Positions 53,590-64,000 of a stretch of 64,000 nucleotides of DNA are shown piece by piece; position 1 is the first letter of the stretch; each line of letters begins with the position of its first letter. The position numbers and the translations under genes are program-made. This stretch comes from Haemaphysalis longicornis. Lineage: Eukaryota > Arthropoda > Arachnida > Ixodida > Ixodidae. The notes below the pieces were generated by a model. It saw only the letters and a program-made list of their open reading frames with translations, ran no database searches and was not told the origin of the DNA. The stretch is taken from contig CM023449.1 of assembly GCA_013339765.2 (NCBI GenBank), forward strand, positions 105,936,417 through 106,000,416, in the 5' to 3' direction.

Positions 53590-54640
53590 ACGAACGCCTT
53601 TGCTCCGAGTCTTCCACTTTATTGCTGCGTCAGTCTGAGGAGGCTAATGCCCCGATGGACCTTCCAGCAGGCAACCGTAATCACTCTGACGGTAAAGTGC
53701 CCTGCCGCCTCTATCCGCTGACCACCCATCAAGCAATAAAGATGTTCAACCAGCTTCCTTCAAGGTGGCCTTTAAACCGAGTGATAATTTCAACGTCCGG
53801 CAAATCACGCCGAAAGCTCTCCTACAGACTCTATCAGCATGTCTGCATCCTGCAAAGTCACAACGGCTACCCTTTCCACCAAGATACCAACTGAATTTCT
53901 GGGTGGGTATGATCATTCGAGGTAGTTCACAAGCTTTACAGCCTCACTCATATACCCGTCTCCCCCGGCGTTCACCTGCCGCTACAAGCTTACCTCCTAG
54001 GTGGTATTCATGTCCGCTGTTATGTTGTCTCGGGCATCGATGCCGGTGAGCCCTCCGATGTGCTCCGGACACATTCCGATTCGAGACGCAGCAAGTGTTC
54101 CTAGCCCGGTGTCTTGGAGTCATCGTTGTACATGCCTCGCGACTGTTCTTGTTCTTCCGGAACCACCGTTGCGATTCATATACAATGGATGCATCCTTCG
54201 CCCTGGCCTTACAGGAGGAGGCCAGTATTATGTTACCGATGCTTCAATACGGTCACATGCGCACGTCTTGTCCAAATCAACTGCCTGCTGAAATTTCGCG
54301 GACTCCGAATGCGGCAGCTAAAAAGGAAAATACCCCTAAATTTTGTTGTGGGCTGTTAAATTATGATGATAACCATGTAACAGACAGGAAGTGCCCGAAG
54401 AAGCTCAACGCCACGTACACGTGTAAAGAGCTCTCAGATGTCCCAGGTTGATCAGCGGCTCCTGCTTTTAAACCGGTACGAACTCCTAGCTTCCAACGAC
54501 GACTACGATATTGCAGATCACGTAACAGAATCGGTCTCTGCAACGCCACCTGGAATTCCATTTCATACAGCCAGGTGGTGCGACTGCGTCGACCTCGTCG
54601 CCGATCCCAGTCTTCAATAGGCCGACCAGAATTCCCCAGC
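53590..54640 (+). pseudogene. Element D ORF1: gag-like, zinc knuckle split by a frameshift
   Basis: Scattered frames give FNVRQITPKALLQTLSACL (about 53785), a FAIHI-type core, RRRPVLCYRCF (54114-54359 frame), then in the next frame LQYGHMRTSCPNQLP. Together the last two form C-x2-C-x4-H-x4-C, broken by one base at about 54236-54245. A second Cys/His cluster, KFCCGLLNYDDNHVTDRKCP, follows at about 54340-54390. A basic Arg/Ser-rich stretch near 54570-54660 resembles the C-terminus of such proteins. Confidence 0.65.
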
Positions 54641-54917
54641 CCTAGAAGAGGTAGATCTCCACCTCCAGGCCTTACAAACATCATGTGCGAATTTGACCAT
54701 ACGTCGTGCCAAGTTGCTGGCACAGAAACGCGTAAAGCGTGCTGCTGCCAAAAGAGAACACATGTGTAGCTATACCTCCCCTGTCCACTTCTCCCTTGCC
54801 TCCACCTCCTGTGGCATCATTAGCAGCATCAGCCTCAATCTCGTCAGCATTTGACGCTCTCTCCATTTTTAACTACCTGGTGCGGCAGCTACAAATATTA
54901 ACCACGACCCTTTCAGC

Positions 54918-55926
54918 ATGCCTCCGCTAAATTATGCACCTGCCGTACCTGAAACTACACGCAAGGATACTATATACAAATGGAATTTTCGGGGCCTGCC
55001 CAAAAAAGTTGAATTTAATTCAGGAACGCCTTCGCATGGGCTCCAGGAAGCGAATGGCCTACCCCATATCCCTTTTTTTCCGGCTATGCATCTCCAACAA
55101 TCATTGACCACCATAATGCCCTACCAACGCTACGGGGTAAAGCCGTGGTATATGTCCTCACGTGCCTTCCCCACCAAGCCATAGACCTTCAAAGCTGGTG
55201 CTCCCCACGGCAATATACTGTTGCGATCAAAGTTCAACTAAGTCACTGTGTACGGATCCTTGTATCCTGCTATATGTGTCCTCGCAGTGGTCATTCCCCG
55301 CGTGTTCGGTTTTGATAGATTTCGCACATACAAGCACAACATCCTGGTTGTCCCATTCTCATCGCCGCAATCGTTATTGCTGCGCATCCAGCCTGGGGCT
55401 ATGACATGGTGAGTGTGCGACGTTCATATCTCGTCAAGATCATGGAGCACCCTCGCTTCACTCTACTTAATGACGCTACCCAGTCAACTCGCATCTTCTC
55501 GTCTACTCGTATGCCTCCATGTTCCCCAGATCTAGCTTGGTGGCTTTGTCTATCAGCCCTTTTTTGGCGGCGAGACCTTGACTGCTGGGGTAGCGACCAT
55601 CATCCCATTTACCTCGATCTTTCATCTTCGCCCTTTCGTAGCCTACGTTGTAAATGCCATATCAATGCCACACGGTATAGCTTATTCTGCTCTTACCCAT
55701 CTGGGAGAGGCAGGAAAAAAGATTTCTCCTGGACATGTTCAACCAATCGTGGAAGACCGGTCGTCTGCAGCCCAGCTGGAAGACTGCTCGCATTGTGCCT
55801 ATATTGAAACCAGGAAAAAATCCAGCGGACATTCAATCGTATCGACCTATTGCGCCCTTTGAGCTGCGTGGGCAAGCTGATGGAAAAAATGGTGCTGCTT
55901 CGGCTAGATTGGGATCTAAGTACTAG
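54918..55926 (+). pseudogene. Element D ORF2: endonuclease and RT start, eroded
   Basis: TIYKWNFRGLPKKVEF (54975-55020) is the nuclease start block (usual QWNCRGL). Later, WGSDHHPIYLDLSS (about 55587-55630) is the SDH block. In between, the frame is lost and the GDFN block is not clearly readable. RT opens with MFNQSWKTGRLQPSWKTARI and VPILKPGKNPADIQSYRPIA (55735-55870). A short duplication AAATCTAAGTACTA marks a disruption at 55914-55942. Confidence 0.68.
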
Positions 55927-56055
55927 AAATCTAAGTACTAAGTACTACCCGCCACGAATGTCCGGTTTCGCAAACGCAGGAGCAGTATCGACAATGTAAT
56001 TGCCCTTGCTAATTGCATCAAGCGCGAAAAAGCACCCCGTAACACCGTCATAGCG

Positions 56056-57209
56056 GTGTTTCTGGACATCCAGGCTGCATATGACTCTGTTCCGCATGAC
56101 GCTATCCGCTCTGAGATGCACTCATTGGGCATTGGAGGTCGGATGTACGCTTGGCTGTCGAATTATCTTAGCGACCGAAGTATCTTTATGACCACCTCTG
56201 ATGGCGACCCATCGAAGCATAGCGTAACTCGGGGCGTTCCACAAGGTGGAGTACTCAGCCCAGTGCTTTTTAATATTTCCCTCATCGGCATTGTGAAATG
56301 TTTGCCACCTCCTATAGTGATTTGCTTATATGCTAATGATATTGGCATAGGGTGCTTTGGCCGTGCCAGGCGTGTGCTTCGCGCAAGGCTTCTATAGATT
56401 CTATCTCAGAATTCCTCGCAATCCGTGGACTCGAAATCTCGGCAACAAAATCAGCCGCCATTGCTTTTACAAAACGAGATGTCACACGTACGAACTCACG
56501 GCAATGGGGATACCAATACCTACCAATACCTTATGTCACAAATCATAAATTTCTCGGCGTCACATTCGACAGATTTTTGACATGGACACCCCATATTCGT
56601 AGTTTGAAAGAAAAGTTTTTGTCATTTTTCAACATCTTCCGAATGATTTACAGCAACACTGGTGGCTGCACAGTTTACTCGCTTCTTAGTCTCTACGACG
56701 CTCTCTGCGAAGGTCTTTTACGCTACAGCGTTCCTGCTTTGTTTCCCCTCATAGCTGGAAATCTCAAGGCTTTGAAAACCACGCAGGCGCGTATACTCCG
56801 GGCGTGTATCGGCGTCCCAAAAACAACATCCACCCTGGGAACTATCATTGAATGTAGACGATTGACGCCGATCGCGCTGCGGAAACAGGAACTGCTTCGG
56901 GCATATTTGCGTTTTGTCACGAGGCAACGTCACCATCCATTGTCTGAGACCTCTGCTTCAGATCTGCATGACCTTTTACCGCAACATTACGAGATACCAC
57001 CTCTGCCTTCGTATCCACTATGGTTGCTCCCACCCGTAAGCACTCACACAGCCGTGCAAGGAGTGACACGAAGAGCAAATGTTCCCGCTCCAGCTCTAAC
57101 GTTTTACACTTTACAACTTCTAGACAGCAAATACGCCTCCCATAAACATATATATACCGATGGCTCAGTGACAAAAAAAATGTTCCACGATTGGTGTTTG
57201 GGTACCTAG
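56056..57209 (+). pseudogene. Element D ORF2: RT palm to RNase H start, altered YADD
   Basis: 56056-56397 carries VFLDIQAAYDSVPHDAIRSE, TRGVPQGGVLSPVLFNISL and ICLYANDIGI. The catalytic box is YAND because the Asp codon is AAT (56335-56337), so the palm would be inactive. After a frame change, 56352-57209 gives FLAIRGLEISATKSAAIAFT, KFLGVTFDRFLTWTPHI, ACIGVPKTTSTLGTIIECR and HKHIYTDGSVTK (RNase H first acidic box at about 57150-57165). Confidence 0.8.
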
Positions 57210-57680
57210 GACGTGCACTACGATGACAAAAAAGTCAGTCACAGGACGTCACCAACAGTGACTGAGCTCGCCGCCTTCCATGCTGCTCTTGAATACACCG
57301 CCACGCAGCCACCCAGCCAATGAGCTATCTTTAGAGATTCCCGCGCGGCCCTTCAATGCCTTCAGACTTTTCCTGCTGACCAGCTAATCTGGGACATTCG
57401 GTTTTTACATCAACAAGTCGTCACTGCTTGACATTCCGTCGACCTACAGTGGATGCCGGCACGTTGCGGTGTATCGGGTAATTCTATCGCGGACGCTGCA
57501 GCTTCCCAAGCTCACAATCGCCAGGTGCCTACTGAGGCAATACGGTTCTCCAGGAAGGATAAGGCCGCGCTTGCGTGTCGTGTTGCGCGGCAGGTACAGC
57601 TTTCAATATGGGCTTATTCATCACTCGCTTTTTCGTTTCAAGCTTCAGCAGACCAGCTCACCCCTCTGTTGAGACTGTGA
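57210..57680 (+). pseudogene. Element D: RNase H remainder
   Basis: Readable pieces are VTELAAFHAALEY (57257-57295), IFRDSRAALQCLQT (57330-57365) and MPARCGVSGNSIADAAASQ (57453-57510). They correspond to the Glu, Asp and His/Asp boxes of RNase H, in two frames. The usual W-x-P-x-H-x-G reads MPARCG, so the His is lost. Confidence 0.7.
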
Positions 57681-58079
57681 CTATCCCGAAGATATTCACC
57701 ATGCCTTATGTGTGTGTAAACAATATGACGAACCAAGACGCTCCTTGACACTGACTTTGAGCAGGCTACCCACATCGTGTCTACACGTTGAATGCTGTGC
57801 TTGGCCCCTGGTCATGTGCAAAGATGGCTACACGTGCTACGAAGGCCCTGCTAAGCTTCCTTCGCAGTTGAGGCCTAGTTCATAGTCTTTAACAGTTCCG
57901 CGCATTGATTCTACATGTGTTGCAGGACCGTGACTTTCACCTTTGCGCTCTCCAACTCTCCGTGGTGTCCCAGTGAACACTCCGGGGCTGGGACCACCAT
58001 TACTGCTAGGTTAGCTGTCAACGTGCCATGATCGCTTGTCGTCGCTCTGCGGATTCCTGAACTGTGCTCAAATTCAAAG

Positions 58080-58270
58080 TGAACATTTCTCCAGTGCGTC
58101 TTTATCATTGCCTTTATTTTTAACCTGACCTAGTGAACTCATGGCCACGTGTAGTCGCTCACGTGTGCCTGATCTCTGCCAAAATAAATGCAACATTCCT
58201 CCATGCGTTTGAACATTTCTCCAGTGTGTTTTAACAGTCCTTTATTTTTACCACGAACTACTGAACTCTG
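58080..58270 (+). repeat. Local duplication in the element D 3' region
   Basis: GAACATTTCTCCAGTGCGTC with CCTTTATTTTTAACC (58079-58130) recurs as GAACATTTCTCCAGTGTGTT with CCTTTATTTTTACC (58209-58255), about 130 bp apart. The intervening sequence has an AATAAATG at 58184. Confidence 0.7.
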
Positions 58271-58499
58271 TCTACAGACTTCATGTCGGTGTTCTTTTTT
58301 CGTTTGCTTTATTATTCACCTGACTTAGCATGTTCAGCTATCGGCTAGACAGACCTCGTCAGCATCATTCAACTGCATTCTCTCTCTCTCATAATATCAA
58401 GTGGGATGAGTTTCGCAAGTCGATTAGTCATATATCAACATTTAAATAGGACCCTTTATCATCCATGCAAAGGGCTCTTGAAGATTCTACAACTGTAAT

Positions 58500-60020
58500 A
58501 CTGGGTTGACGATAGCCGCCCGAACCCTCATTTGCGCCTGCTTCGGCTGCGGGCGCAGCGCCGCCAGACAGAAGTGTTTTCTTGTCGCAATCGCAAGTCT
58601 CCGACTTGCCGGATCCGCCTTAGACAGCCCACAGCCGCGGCACGTCGCCATGAACACTGGCTGCCCCGCCAGCGCTGGCTTGACACGTGCGCTTCATTAG
58701 GACCTCAGTCTGGTCTACGCTCCATATGGCGCATTTTTCATTCTTTGGAGCGATCACCACGATCCCCAGATCCAACTTCTTCAGTGTTCTTCAGAGTTGC
58801 TCACGTCCAAACAGACTTCGTTGCAATTGGCAGATACGCTGACTCATACTTTATACCCCGATTTTGACTTCGACCCAGCCACCATGCCCCTCCATTCATT
58901 CTTCCGCCCGGTGCTGGTACTCCGCCATCGGAAGTAGCAACCCAGGGTATACTCTCGCCATTTAATATTCTGGAACTACCCGCGACCATTGACACGGCTG
59001 TAGTCCGCGATGCTCCCGGGCCTGATGGCGTAACATTTGAATCTTTCATAAACCTCGGCGATTCCTCTCTGGAGGCATTCCTAGAGGCGTACAACCGGGT
59101 TTGACTCACGTGTACGATCCCTCCGTCCTGGCTTGAAGCTGATGTTATCACTACCCCGAAACCCCGCAAACTGAGTACAGATATTAGCAACCACTGACCA
59201 ATAACACTCACGGCTACTATATGGAAGCTGTTGAAACGGATGAGTGCCACACCTCTTCAGTGGTGGCTCGACGAGCAGCATCTATACCACCCATGTCCCC
59301 ACCTTGGTTCATGGGAGGATCTCGGCCACCTCTCCGAGATTATCCTTATTGGCGGCCGAACCCACCGTGTTCACTCTCTGCCGGGCACGGACGTTCACAA
59401 AGCATAAGATAATCTTGGCCACGCCGCTGTCATTACGGTACTTCATCTCATTCACCTGCTATCCGCCATTGTGATTTCAGTTCCTCCTACCTACGACACC
59501 GCACCTTCTCCATTCTTCTCAACGGATCTCCCATAGGTTCCTTACAGCCCCGCTGCGGTGTGCCTAAGGGATCTGTCCTCGCCACCTGCCTTTTAAAATG
59601 GCCATGATACCTCTTGCCTGGCGACTTGGTTCTGTACCACACATCTATAGTATCATCTATGCAGACGACACCATGGCATAGTCTGTTCACCAGGACCTTC
59701 ACGACTAAAGTGTCCGAATGCAACAAGCTCTATATAAAACCAATTCTTCGTGCAGGTATCTTGGCCTCGCGCTCTCTCCTAACAAAACAGCCCTGCTCAC
59801 CATGGCCAACGCATGGGGCGGTCGGCGCTTGGCAACCTCCCCTATCCGTCCTTTGGTTGAAGGCACGCCTATACCAGCATCATTTACCCTACGGGTTTCG
59901 GTCTTGGATTTTGCGGCCACAGGTTCTACAAAACCTTGAATTCTCTCTGCAAAGCATAAAGCCTCATAATTGCTGCATCTGTTCCGTCGCGTGTCTCAAA
60001 AAGCCGTCGTGCCGGCCTCC
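58500..60020 (+). pseudogene. Element E: reverse transcriptase, degraded
   Basis: The linker ARRHEHWLPRQRWLDTCASL (58640-58700) and SIWRIFHSLERSP are followed by DAPGPDGVTFESFINLGDSS (59005-59070). PPSWLEADVITTPKPRKL (59118-59175), KLLKRMSATPLQWWLDEQ (59225-59280) and GVPKGSVLA (59553-59580) come next. The catalytic box IYADDTMA has YADD at 59658-59669. The last recognisable block before the palindrome is RRVSQKAVVPASKMARKLV (about 59985-60040). Stops and frame changes occur every 100-200 bp, so nothing is expressed intact. Confidence 0.72.
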
Positions 60021-60036
60021 AAGATGGCCCGCAAGC

Positions 60037-60047
60037 TTGTCCGAGCT
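60037..60047. repeat. 11-bp target-site duplication, left
   Basis: TTGTCCGAGCT, repeated exactly at 60214-60224, bounding the palindromic insertion. Confidence 0.75.
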
Positions 60048-60213
60048 CAAACAAAGTTAAAAACGTGGCGCAAACTAGACGGGACAAGAGAGACAAGAAA
60101 CACAGATACAGGCGCCTGTATCTGTGTTTCTTGTCTCTCTTGTCCCGTCTAGTTTGCGCCACGTTTTTAACTTTGTTTGAACTATGTACCAACTAGCTCA
60201 GCAACAAGTTTTG
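60048..60213. mobile_element. Palindromic insertion with perfect 134-bp inverted repeat and 33-bp tail
   Basis: 60047-60113 and 60114-60180 are exact reverse complements of 67 bases with no spacer (centre GGC|GCC). The tail 60181-60213 (ACTATGTACCAACTAGCTCA and on) resembles, in reverse complement, the outer end of the Penelope-like copy at 13525-13545 (GGGCTAGTTGGTGTAGC). With the 11-bp duplication this suggests a very short snap-back Penelope-like terminal fragment. That origin is inference. Confidence 0.75.
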
Positions 60214-60224
60214 TTGTCCGAGCT
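60214..60224. repeat. 11-bp target-site duplication, right
   Basis: TTGTCCGAGCT, identical to 60037-60047. Confidence 0.75.
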
Positions 60225-60430
60225 ATTCTTTCGGCCTCACATATATCAAGGGCAATTCCACTTTCTTACAAAGTCAGACTGGGCGCTACTCGAATGAATA
60301 AACAATTCTGCTATGCAAGCTATAACTGGTCTTCCAGCCCTCATCTCCTTTCCCATTATCGAACAGGAAGCACCGCTAAACAAGTTTGATAGGCTACTGA
60401 ATCAGCGTCGAAAATCCCGCCTCCAAAAAC

Positions 60431-61739
60431 AAGCCCTTGACCCAGATTCGCAGGGAAGGGTGGTATGGCCCAGACAATTTCGGGGGTTCCCCCGGGCCCC
60501 TCGTCTGGTTACGTCCCCGCCTGCTATCCGGATTTTGAAGCCGGGTACATTAAAGTGCACTTGCGGACATACGTTGAAGTGCGAACTGAGTGAAAACCGA
60601 AGGCTTGTAAATCTAGGAATAGGCACTAGACAAGTCTGCGAACGATCGTTCAGTTAAACTGTGAAAAATACAGATTTCTGTCCTCTTATTTCTGATAAAA
60701 CAAGAGATCGAGACCCGCCAGGAAATATATATATACAAATTGCCCATGCATATTTTTACGAGAGTTTTTACTTGAGGAAAACCTTTTTTACTGGACGTAA
60801 TCGCATAAAGCCGTTACTAATGGAGGCTGAGAAACATAATTGTTTTCTACTAGGATATACTGCGACATATTTGTACATTGTGCTAACACATGAATAGATT
60901 CGAAACAAATAAAAAAAACATATCACAACGATAAGCCAGAGAAAGCAATAACGTCTATAACAAAGGTTAATTGGTGCCACCAAATGAATATTTTATTGAA
61001 TGAAACGTCCGTAATGACGTCGTGAAGGTGGCTTGTGCTGCTGAAGTGACTTCCTCTGAGGAAAAAGTTGGGAGTGGCATTTGGTTCAGTTTTAAAGCCA
61101 AGCTTTTTCAATACGCTTGGCCTAAATGGAACCTTTGTGAAATGATCCAATTTAGAAGAAGAAGAAAAACGTCATGACCAAGTTTGAGATGCGGCATAAA
61201 CAACATGCTATACAGCATTGCAAAAGTGAGCTAGCGGCCGTTCAACCGTAGCCTCGTTAAATTCCTAATCGGGCATCTGCTCAGGGCCGCGTCCACTATC
61301 AATTCACTTACAGTAAATCGGTTTAAAAAGCTTTTTGCTAGAAAGTATTAGCTGCCGAGAAAAGATATTTGCCCAATATGTTTTGGTTCGCACCGCAACA
61401 TCTGGATTCACTAGGTCGTTGACAATTAATCTGGAGTAAGCGCGCACACCGAAAACGCATGGCCTCGTGTGTAAAGCAAACGTTAAGAAGTAATAACCAC
61501 CCCCTGGGCACTGTGCATAAATGGAAGAAGGGGGCGTACAGCAGTTGAGGTACGCATCTGAATTTCAAGTGCCCACTGGAACGTGTGCAAATTTCACAAA
61601 GCGACTACAAAAATAGCGAATCAAACGTATTTCAACGCCGTTGTCAGTAGCTTAGCTGGCTGTGAATTTTTTTCCTAGCTGCAAGTTTTTTTTCACTATA
61701 GCAGCAATATTTTATTTCGGGTATTTTTAAAAGTAAAAC
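60431..61739. other. No recognisable gene or element
   Basis: Open frames are short (under 115 codons) and carry no motif. 60431-60655 may be diverged 3' sequence of element E. The rest is AT-rich without visible repeats. Confidence 0.45.
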
Positions 61740-63090
61740 AAACGATATTCGTGTAGATAACGTGGAAGTCATTGAGAAAACGCTGGAAATAGGGAGAAAC
61801 TGGAAAGCAACTAAGAAAAAGCTAGCTATCGGCAAGCACAGAATGTATGCGCTCAAGGATGAACAGAGTAATATAACGCAAAACATGGCTCCGATAATAA
61901 CGGCAGCAGAACGATTCTACACCAGGCTGTAAGCCGGCGACGGAAAACTAAGGTAAACTGCTCATAGTACAAGCTTAACTTTCGATGTCACACTAGTAGC
62001 TGAAGAGAAGGTGGAAAATGCTTTCAAACTTACGAAAAGACGAAACGTTTCAGGTGAGGACGACATAGCCGTAGATCTTTTGAAGCAGGGAGGAGAAATT
62101 TTTCTCCACAACGTTCCTGTACTACTCTCTGATTGCTTCAAAACTCAAAAAGTGCCCATAGCCTGGAAAAATGCCTACACTATTCTCATTCAAAAAAGGG
62201 GATCCAACGGACCTCACAAATTAGTTAGTGATCAACCTACTCTCAGCTGTTTAGCAGCTGCTTACCGCACTTATATTTAGCCACATAGCTGAGAGTCTGG
62301 ATTTTGAACCAGGCAGAGAGGAGCTGCGTATAGGAAATGGTGCTCAAGATACGTTCCTGTTGTCAAATAAGTTATCAAAAAACCCCTATACACGGCCTTG
62401 ATGGACTATGAGAAAGCGTTTGACTTCGTAATCATCGCAGCCGTTCTAGAAGCACCGCAATACCACGAAATAGGGGAGAGCTACCAAGGACTTCCAGAAT
62501 ACATATATATAGAATGCACGGGCACGATCACCCTCGAGCAAAGTGATAAATTTGCGATGCCGAAGGGAGTAAGGCAAGGAGATACCAAGTCTCCAAAACT
62601 ATTTACAGAATGTCTGGAAAGGCGCTTAGAAAGCATGACTAGCAAAACTAGGGTTAAGAAAAATAGGGAATACTTGGGCCTTTGAGGTATGCGGATGACA
62701 TAGTATTCCTGAGTGACACTGCAGAACACCTAGAACCAATGCTTCAGAAACTACAACCAGAAAGCATGGCCATAGGGCTAAAACTAAATATGAATAAATC
62801 TAAAATAGTAAGTATGAATGCAAAAAACGTCCTCTAGCTTCGAAAACGAAACCCGAGAAGAAGTAAAATATTACAACTACCTCGGACAGATGGTTAGTTC
62901 TAACCCCAACAACGATAGAGGAATCAGACGCAAGATATAGTATAGGTTAGGGGGCACTCCGCAAGAAATTGTTAAACGTTAGCTACATCTGCCACTCAAA
63001 AGAAAATCTACAACCAGGATACACTGTCGGTCATGACTTAAGGAGCTGAAACGTGCGCCCTAATACCAACAAGAAAGCAAACCTAGCTCA
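61740..63090 (+). mobile_element. RTE-like non-LTR copy 2, degraded
   Basis: The nuclease-RT linker KHRMYALKDEQSNIT (about 61838-61880) matches MYALKDKQGNVIT of the first RTE-like copy at 8585. RT runs from 61990 to 62830. The C-terminal trace GAETCALIPTRKQT lies near 63040. The endonuclease is missing, so the copy is 5'-truncated. The low similarity shows a different or older subfamily. Confidence 0.75.
62011..62850 (+). pseudogene. RTE-like copy 2: reverse transcriptase
   Basis: 62011-62280 gives RRNVSGEDDIAVDLLKQGGE and VPIAWKNAYTILIQKRG. 62398-62685 gives MDYEKAFDFVIIAAVLEAP and MPKGVRQGDTKSPKLFTEC. The catalytic LRYADDIVFLSD (YADD at 62688-62699) follows in another frame, then IGLKLNMNKSKIVSMN. 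Compare FIDYEKAFDS, KGVRQGDTIS and LRFADDVALL in the first copy. A TAG and three frame changes break it. Confidence 0.8.
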
Positions 63091-63096
63091 GCTCAA

Positions 63097-64000
63097 CCCC
63101 CACAGTGGGCACTTTGAGCAATCTTGGTGACAGTATTGGCGACACCGCTAACCCCGAGCCCCCATATATATGATGTGAACAACAGTGACAATGTGTTTTA
63201 ACGTGGAGAGTACAAACCTCAAACGGTGGCCGTCGGAACCCACATCAAGCACCGGCGGATGGGCTCCCTCTCTGTTTACCAGGCAGGGAGCTCCGGGACC
63301 TCTCTCGGTATCAGTGTAACCCAAGCGAAGGAAGTAGCCCCGTCCCCTGCTTTTTCCTATGTCATACGGTAAATCGAAAACGCCCTGCAAACATGATCGG
63401 ACCATAAAAAGGGTCCGCACCGAAGCATCTCCCCCACCTCCTCCTCCCATCAACTCCCCAAAACCCGACAACTACCCCCGCTTTTTGATAGTTAAATTTG
63501 TTAACTAATTCAAGCCTCTTTCATCACAATCCGTATTCCTTGAATCCAAGTTTTTTGAAGCTATCCTTTGCAAGAGGTACAATGGTAAAAAACTAAGAAC
63601 CGGTGAGGTTTTATTTGAGGTAAACATGCAGCAGCAAGCCACAACTCTCATGAGCCAAACAGATCTGGCATGGCAGATCTGGATTTGAGAGTCACACCTC
63701 ACCGCAGCCTCAGTAGCTCACAGGGTGTGATATCTGAGCCAGACCTCCCAACCGAGGCAAAGTACGATCTGCTCGAAGGCCTAAAAGCCAGGGCGTGACA
63801 GCAGTAAGGCGCATCGTCATTAGGAGAGACGAAAAAGAAATAGCCACCAAACAATTGATTCTGGCTTTCGACCGCTGCACACTGCCAGGGCATGTCAACG
63901 CAGGTTTCATTCGTTGTTCTGTCCGGCCGTAGAACCCGAAACCGCGGCGCTTTTTCAAGTACCAGCGATTCGGGGAAGGTACCAACTCCTGTTGTGGCAA
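63097..64000 (+). mobile_element. I-like non-LTR copy D, 5' end, runs off the right edge
   Basis: The sequence starting CCCCCACAGTGGGCACTTTG matches the 5' end of copy A on the other strand (CCCCGCACGGGGCACCTTGA, 6581 downward). Both continue with a CTTGGTGACxGT stretch and CCGAGCCCCC. The 5' UTR runs to 63358. ORF1 follows. Both known 5' ends agree, which supports this as the true element start. Confidence 0.82.
63359..64000 (+). pseudogene. I-like copy D ORF1 (gag-like), frameshifted, partial
   Basis: It starts at Met 63359 (MSYGKSKTPCKHDRTIKRVR, matching copy A's MAFSKPPPKRDRPPKRGRTE) and stops at 63507. In the next frame SVFLESKFFEAILCKRYNGK and KLRTGEVLFEV follow, then LDLRVTPHRSLSSSQGVISE (63678-63737), LLEGLKARA and finally RFGEGTNSCC-type knuckle sequence at the edge. 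At least three frame changes break it. Confidence 0.78.

Larger units (their letters stand above)
53560..58385 (+). mobile_element. I/R1-group non-LTR element D, degraded
   Basis: Plus-strand order is a gag-like ORF1 with zinc knuckle (53590-54640), ORF2 nuclease (54918-55620), RT (55735-57000) and RNase H (57120-57680), then a 3' region with a local duplication (58080/58209). Protein blocks differ from the I-like copies A-C, so it is a separate family. Frameshifts are frequent. Confidence 0.75.
58386..60430 (+). mobile_element. I/R1-group non-LTR element E, 5'-truncated and carrying the palindrome insertion
   Basis: Plus-strand fragments start in the nuclease-RT linker (IKWDEFRKSISHISTF at about 58398) and continue through RT to the RT C-terminus (AITGLPALISFPIIEQEAPL at about 60316). 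The hairpin at 60048-60213 interrupts it. It shows no RNase H. Similarity to element D is limited to general RT blocks. Confidence 0.7.

Noticed and set aside
1..64000. CRISPR array, prokaryotic operon or rRNA genes
   Set aside because: No regular short spaced repeats, Shine-Dalgarno-led gene runs or rRNA sequence. All repeats found are eukaryotic transposon or microsatellite types.

Overview
This window reads as non-genic DNA from a repeat-rich arthropod genome. I infer a chelicerate, most likely an ixodid tick. The grounds are the mix of BovB/RTE-like, CR1-like, I-like and R1/LOA-like non-LTR elements, Penelope-like elements, Ty3/gypsy LTR elements, tRNA-derived SINEs, TA microsatellites and small palindromic elements. 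That species guess rests on family resemblance only. I found no convincing single-copy host gene, no intact tRNA or rRNA gene and no CRISPR. Nearly all recognisable coding sequence is transposon protein, mostly broken by stops and frameshifts.

Layout. 1-7487 (minus) is a CR1-like element with ORF2 endonuclease, ORF1 with a PHD finger, and a repeated 5' unit. An almost complete I-like element (996-6581, minus) is inserted into its ORF1 with a 13-bp target-site duplication. 7488-10245 (plus) is a 5'-truncated RTE/BovB-like element, followed by an LTR-like stretch to about 10965. 10966-19870 (plus) is a second I-like copy, split at 13.5 kb by a 5.6-kb composite of two Penelope-like elements in head-to-head inverted orientation (13510-19110). 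The left Penelope-like copy is itself interrupted by a segment carrying a tRNA-like sequence and the C-terminal end of a PIF1-type helicase. 19871-25627 has nothing I recognise.

25628-38637 (minus) is a third I-like copy in three pieces. A CR1-like element with a 2A-like motif (26957-31645, plus) and an R1/LOA-like element with RNase H (31757-38030, plus) sit in its two gaps. 38638-39330 is a gypsy integrase remnant. 39590-40520 holds SINE copies and TA repeats. 40520-45537 is gypsy element 1 (gag-pol and 3' LTR, no 5' LTR seen). 45538-46227 is TA repeats with two hairpin elements and a SINE fragment. 46228-49985 is gypsy element 2 (5' LTR, gag, protease, RT, RNase H, no integrase). 49986-53559 is unrecognised.

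53560-58385 and 58386-60430 (plus) are two further degraded non-LTR elements of the I/R1 group. The second carries a perfect 134-bp palindrome. 61740-63090 is a decayed second RTE-like copy, and 63097-64000 is the 5' end of a fourth I-like copy running off the window.

The main message is insertion order. Reading across the junctions restores interrupted frames: CR1 ORF1 becomes 364 codons in frame. At least four layers of insertion can be ordered from the sequence alone. The most unusual items are the inverted Penelope-like dimer, the altered 2A-like motif, the promoter-like repeated 5' units carrying TGACGTCA next to CCAAT, and the perfect palindrome with an 11-bp duplication.
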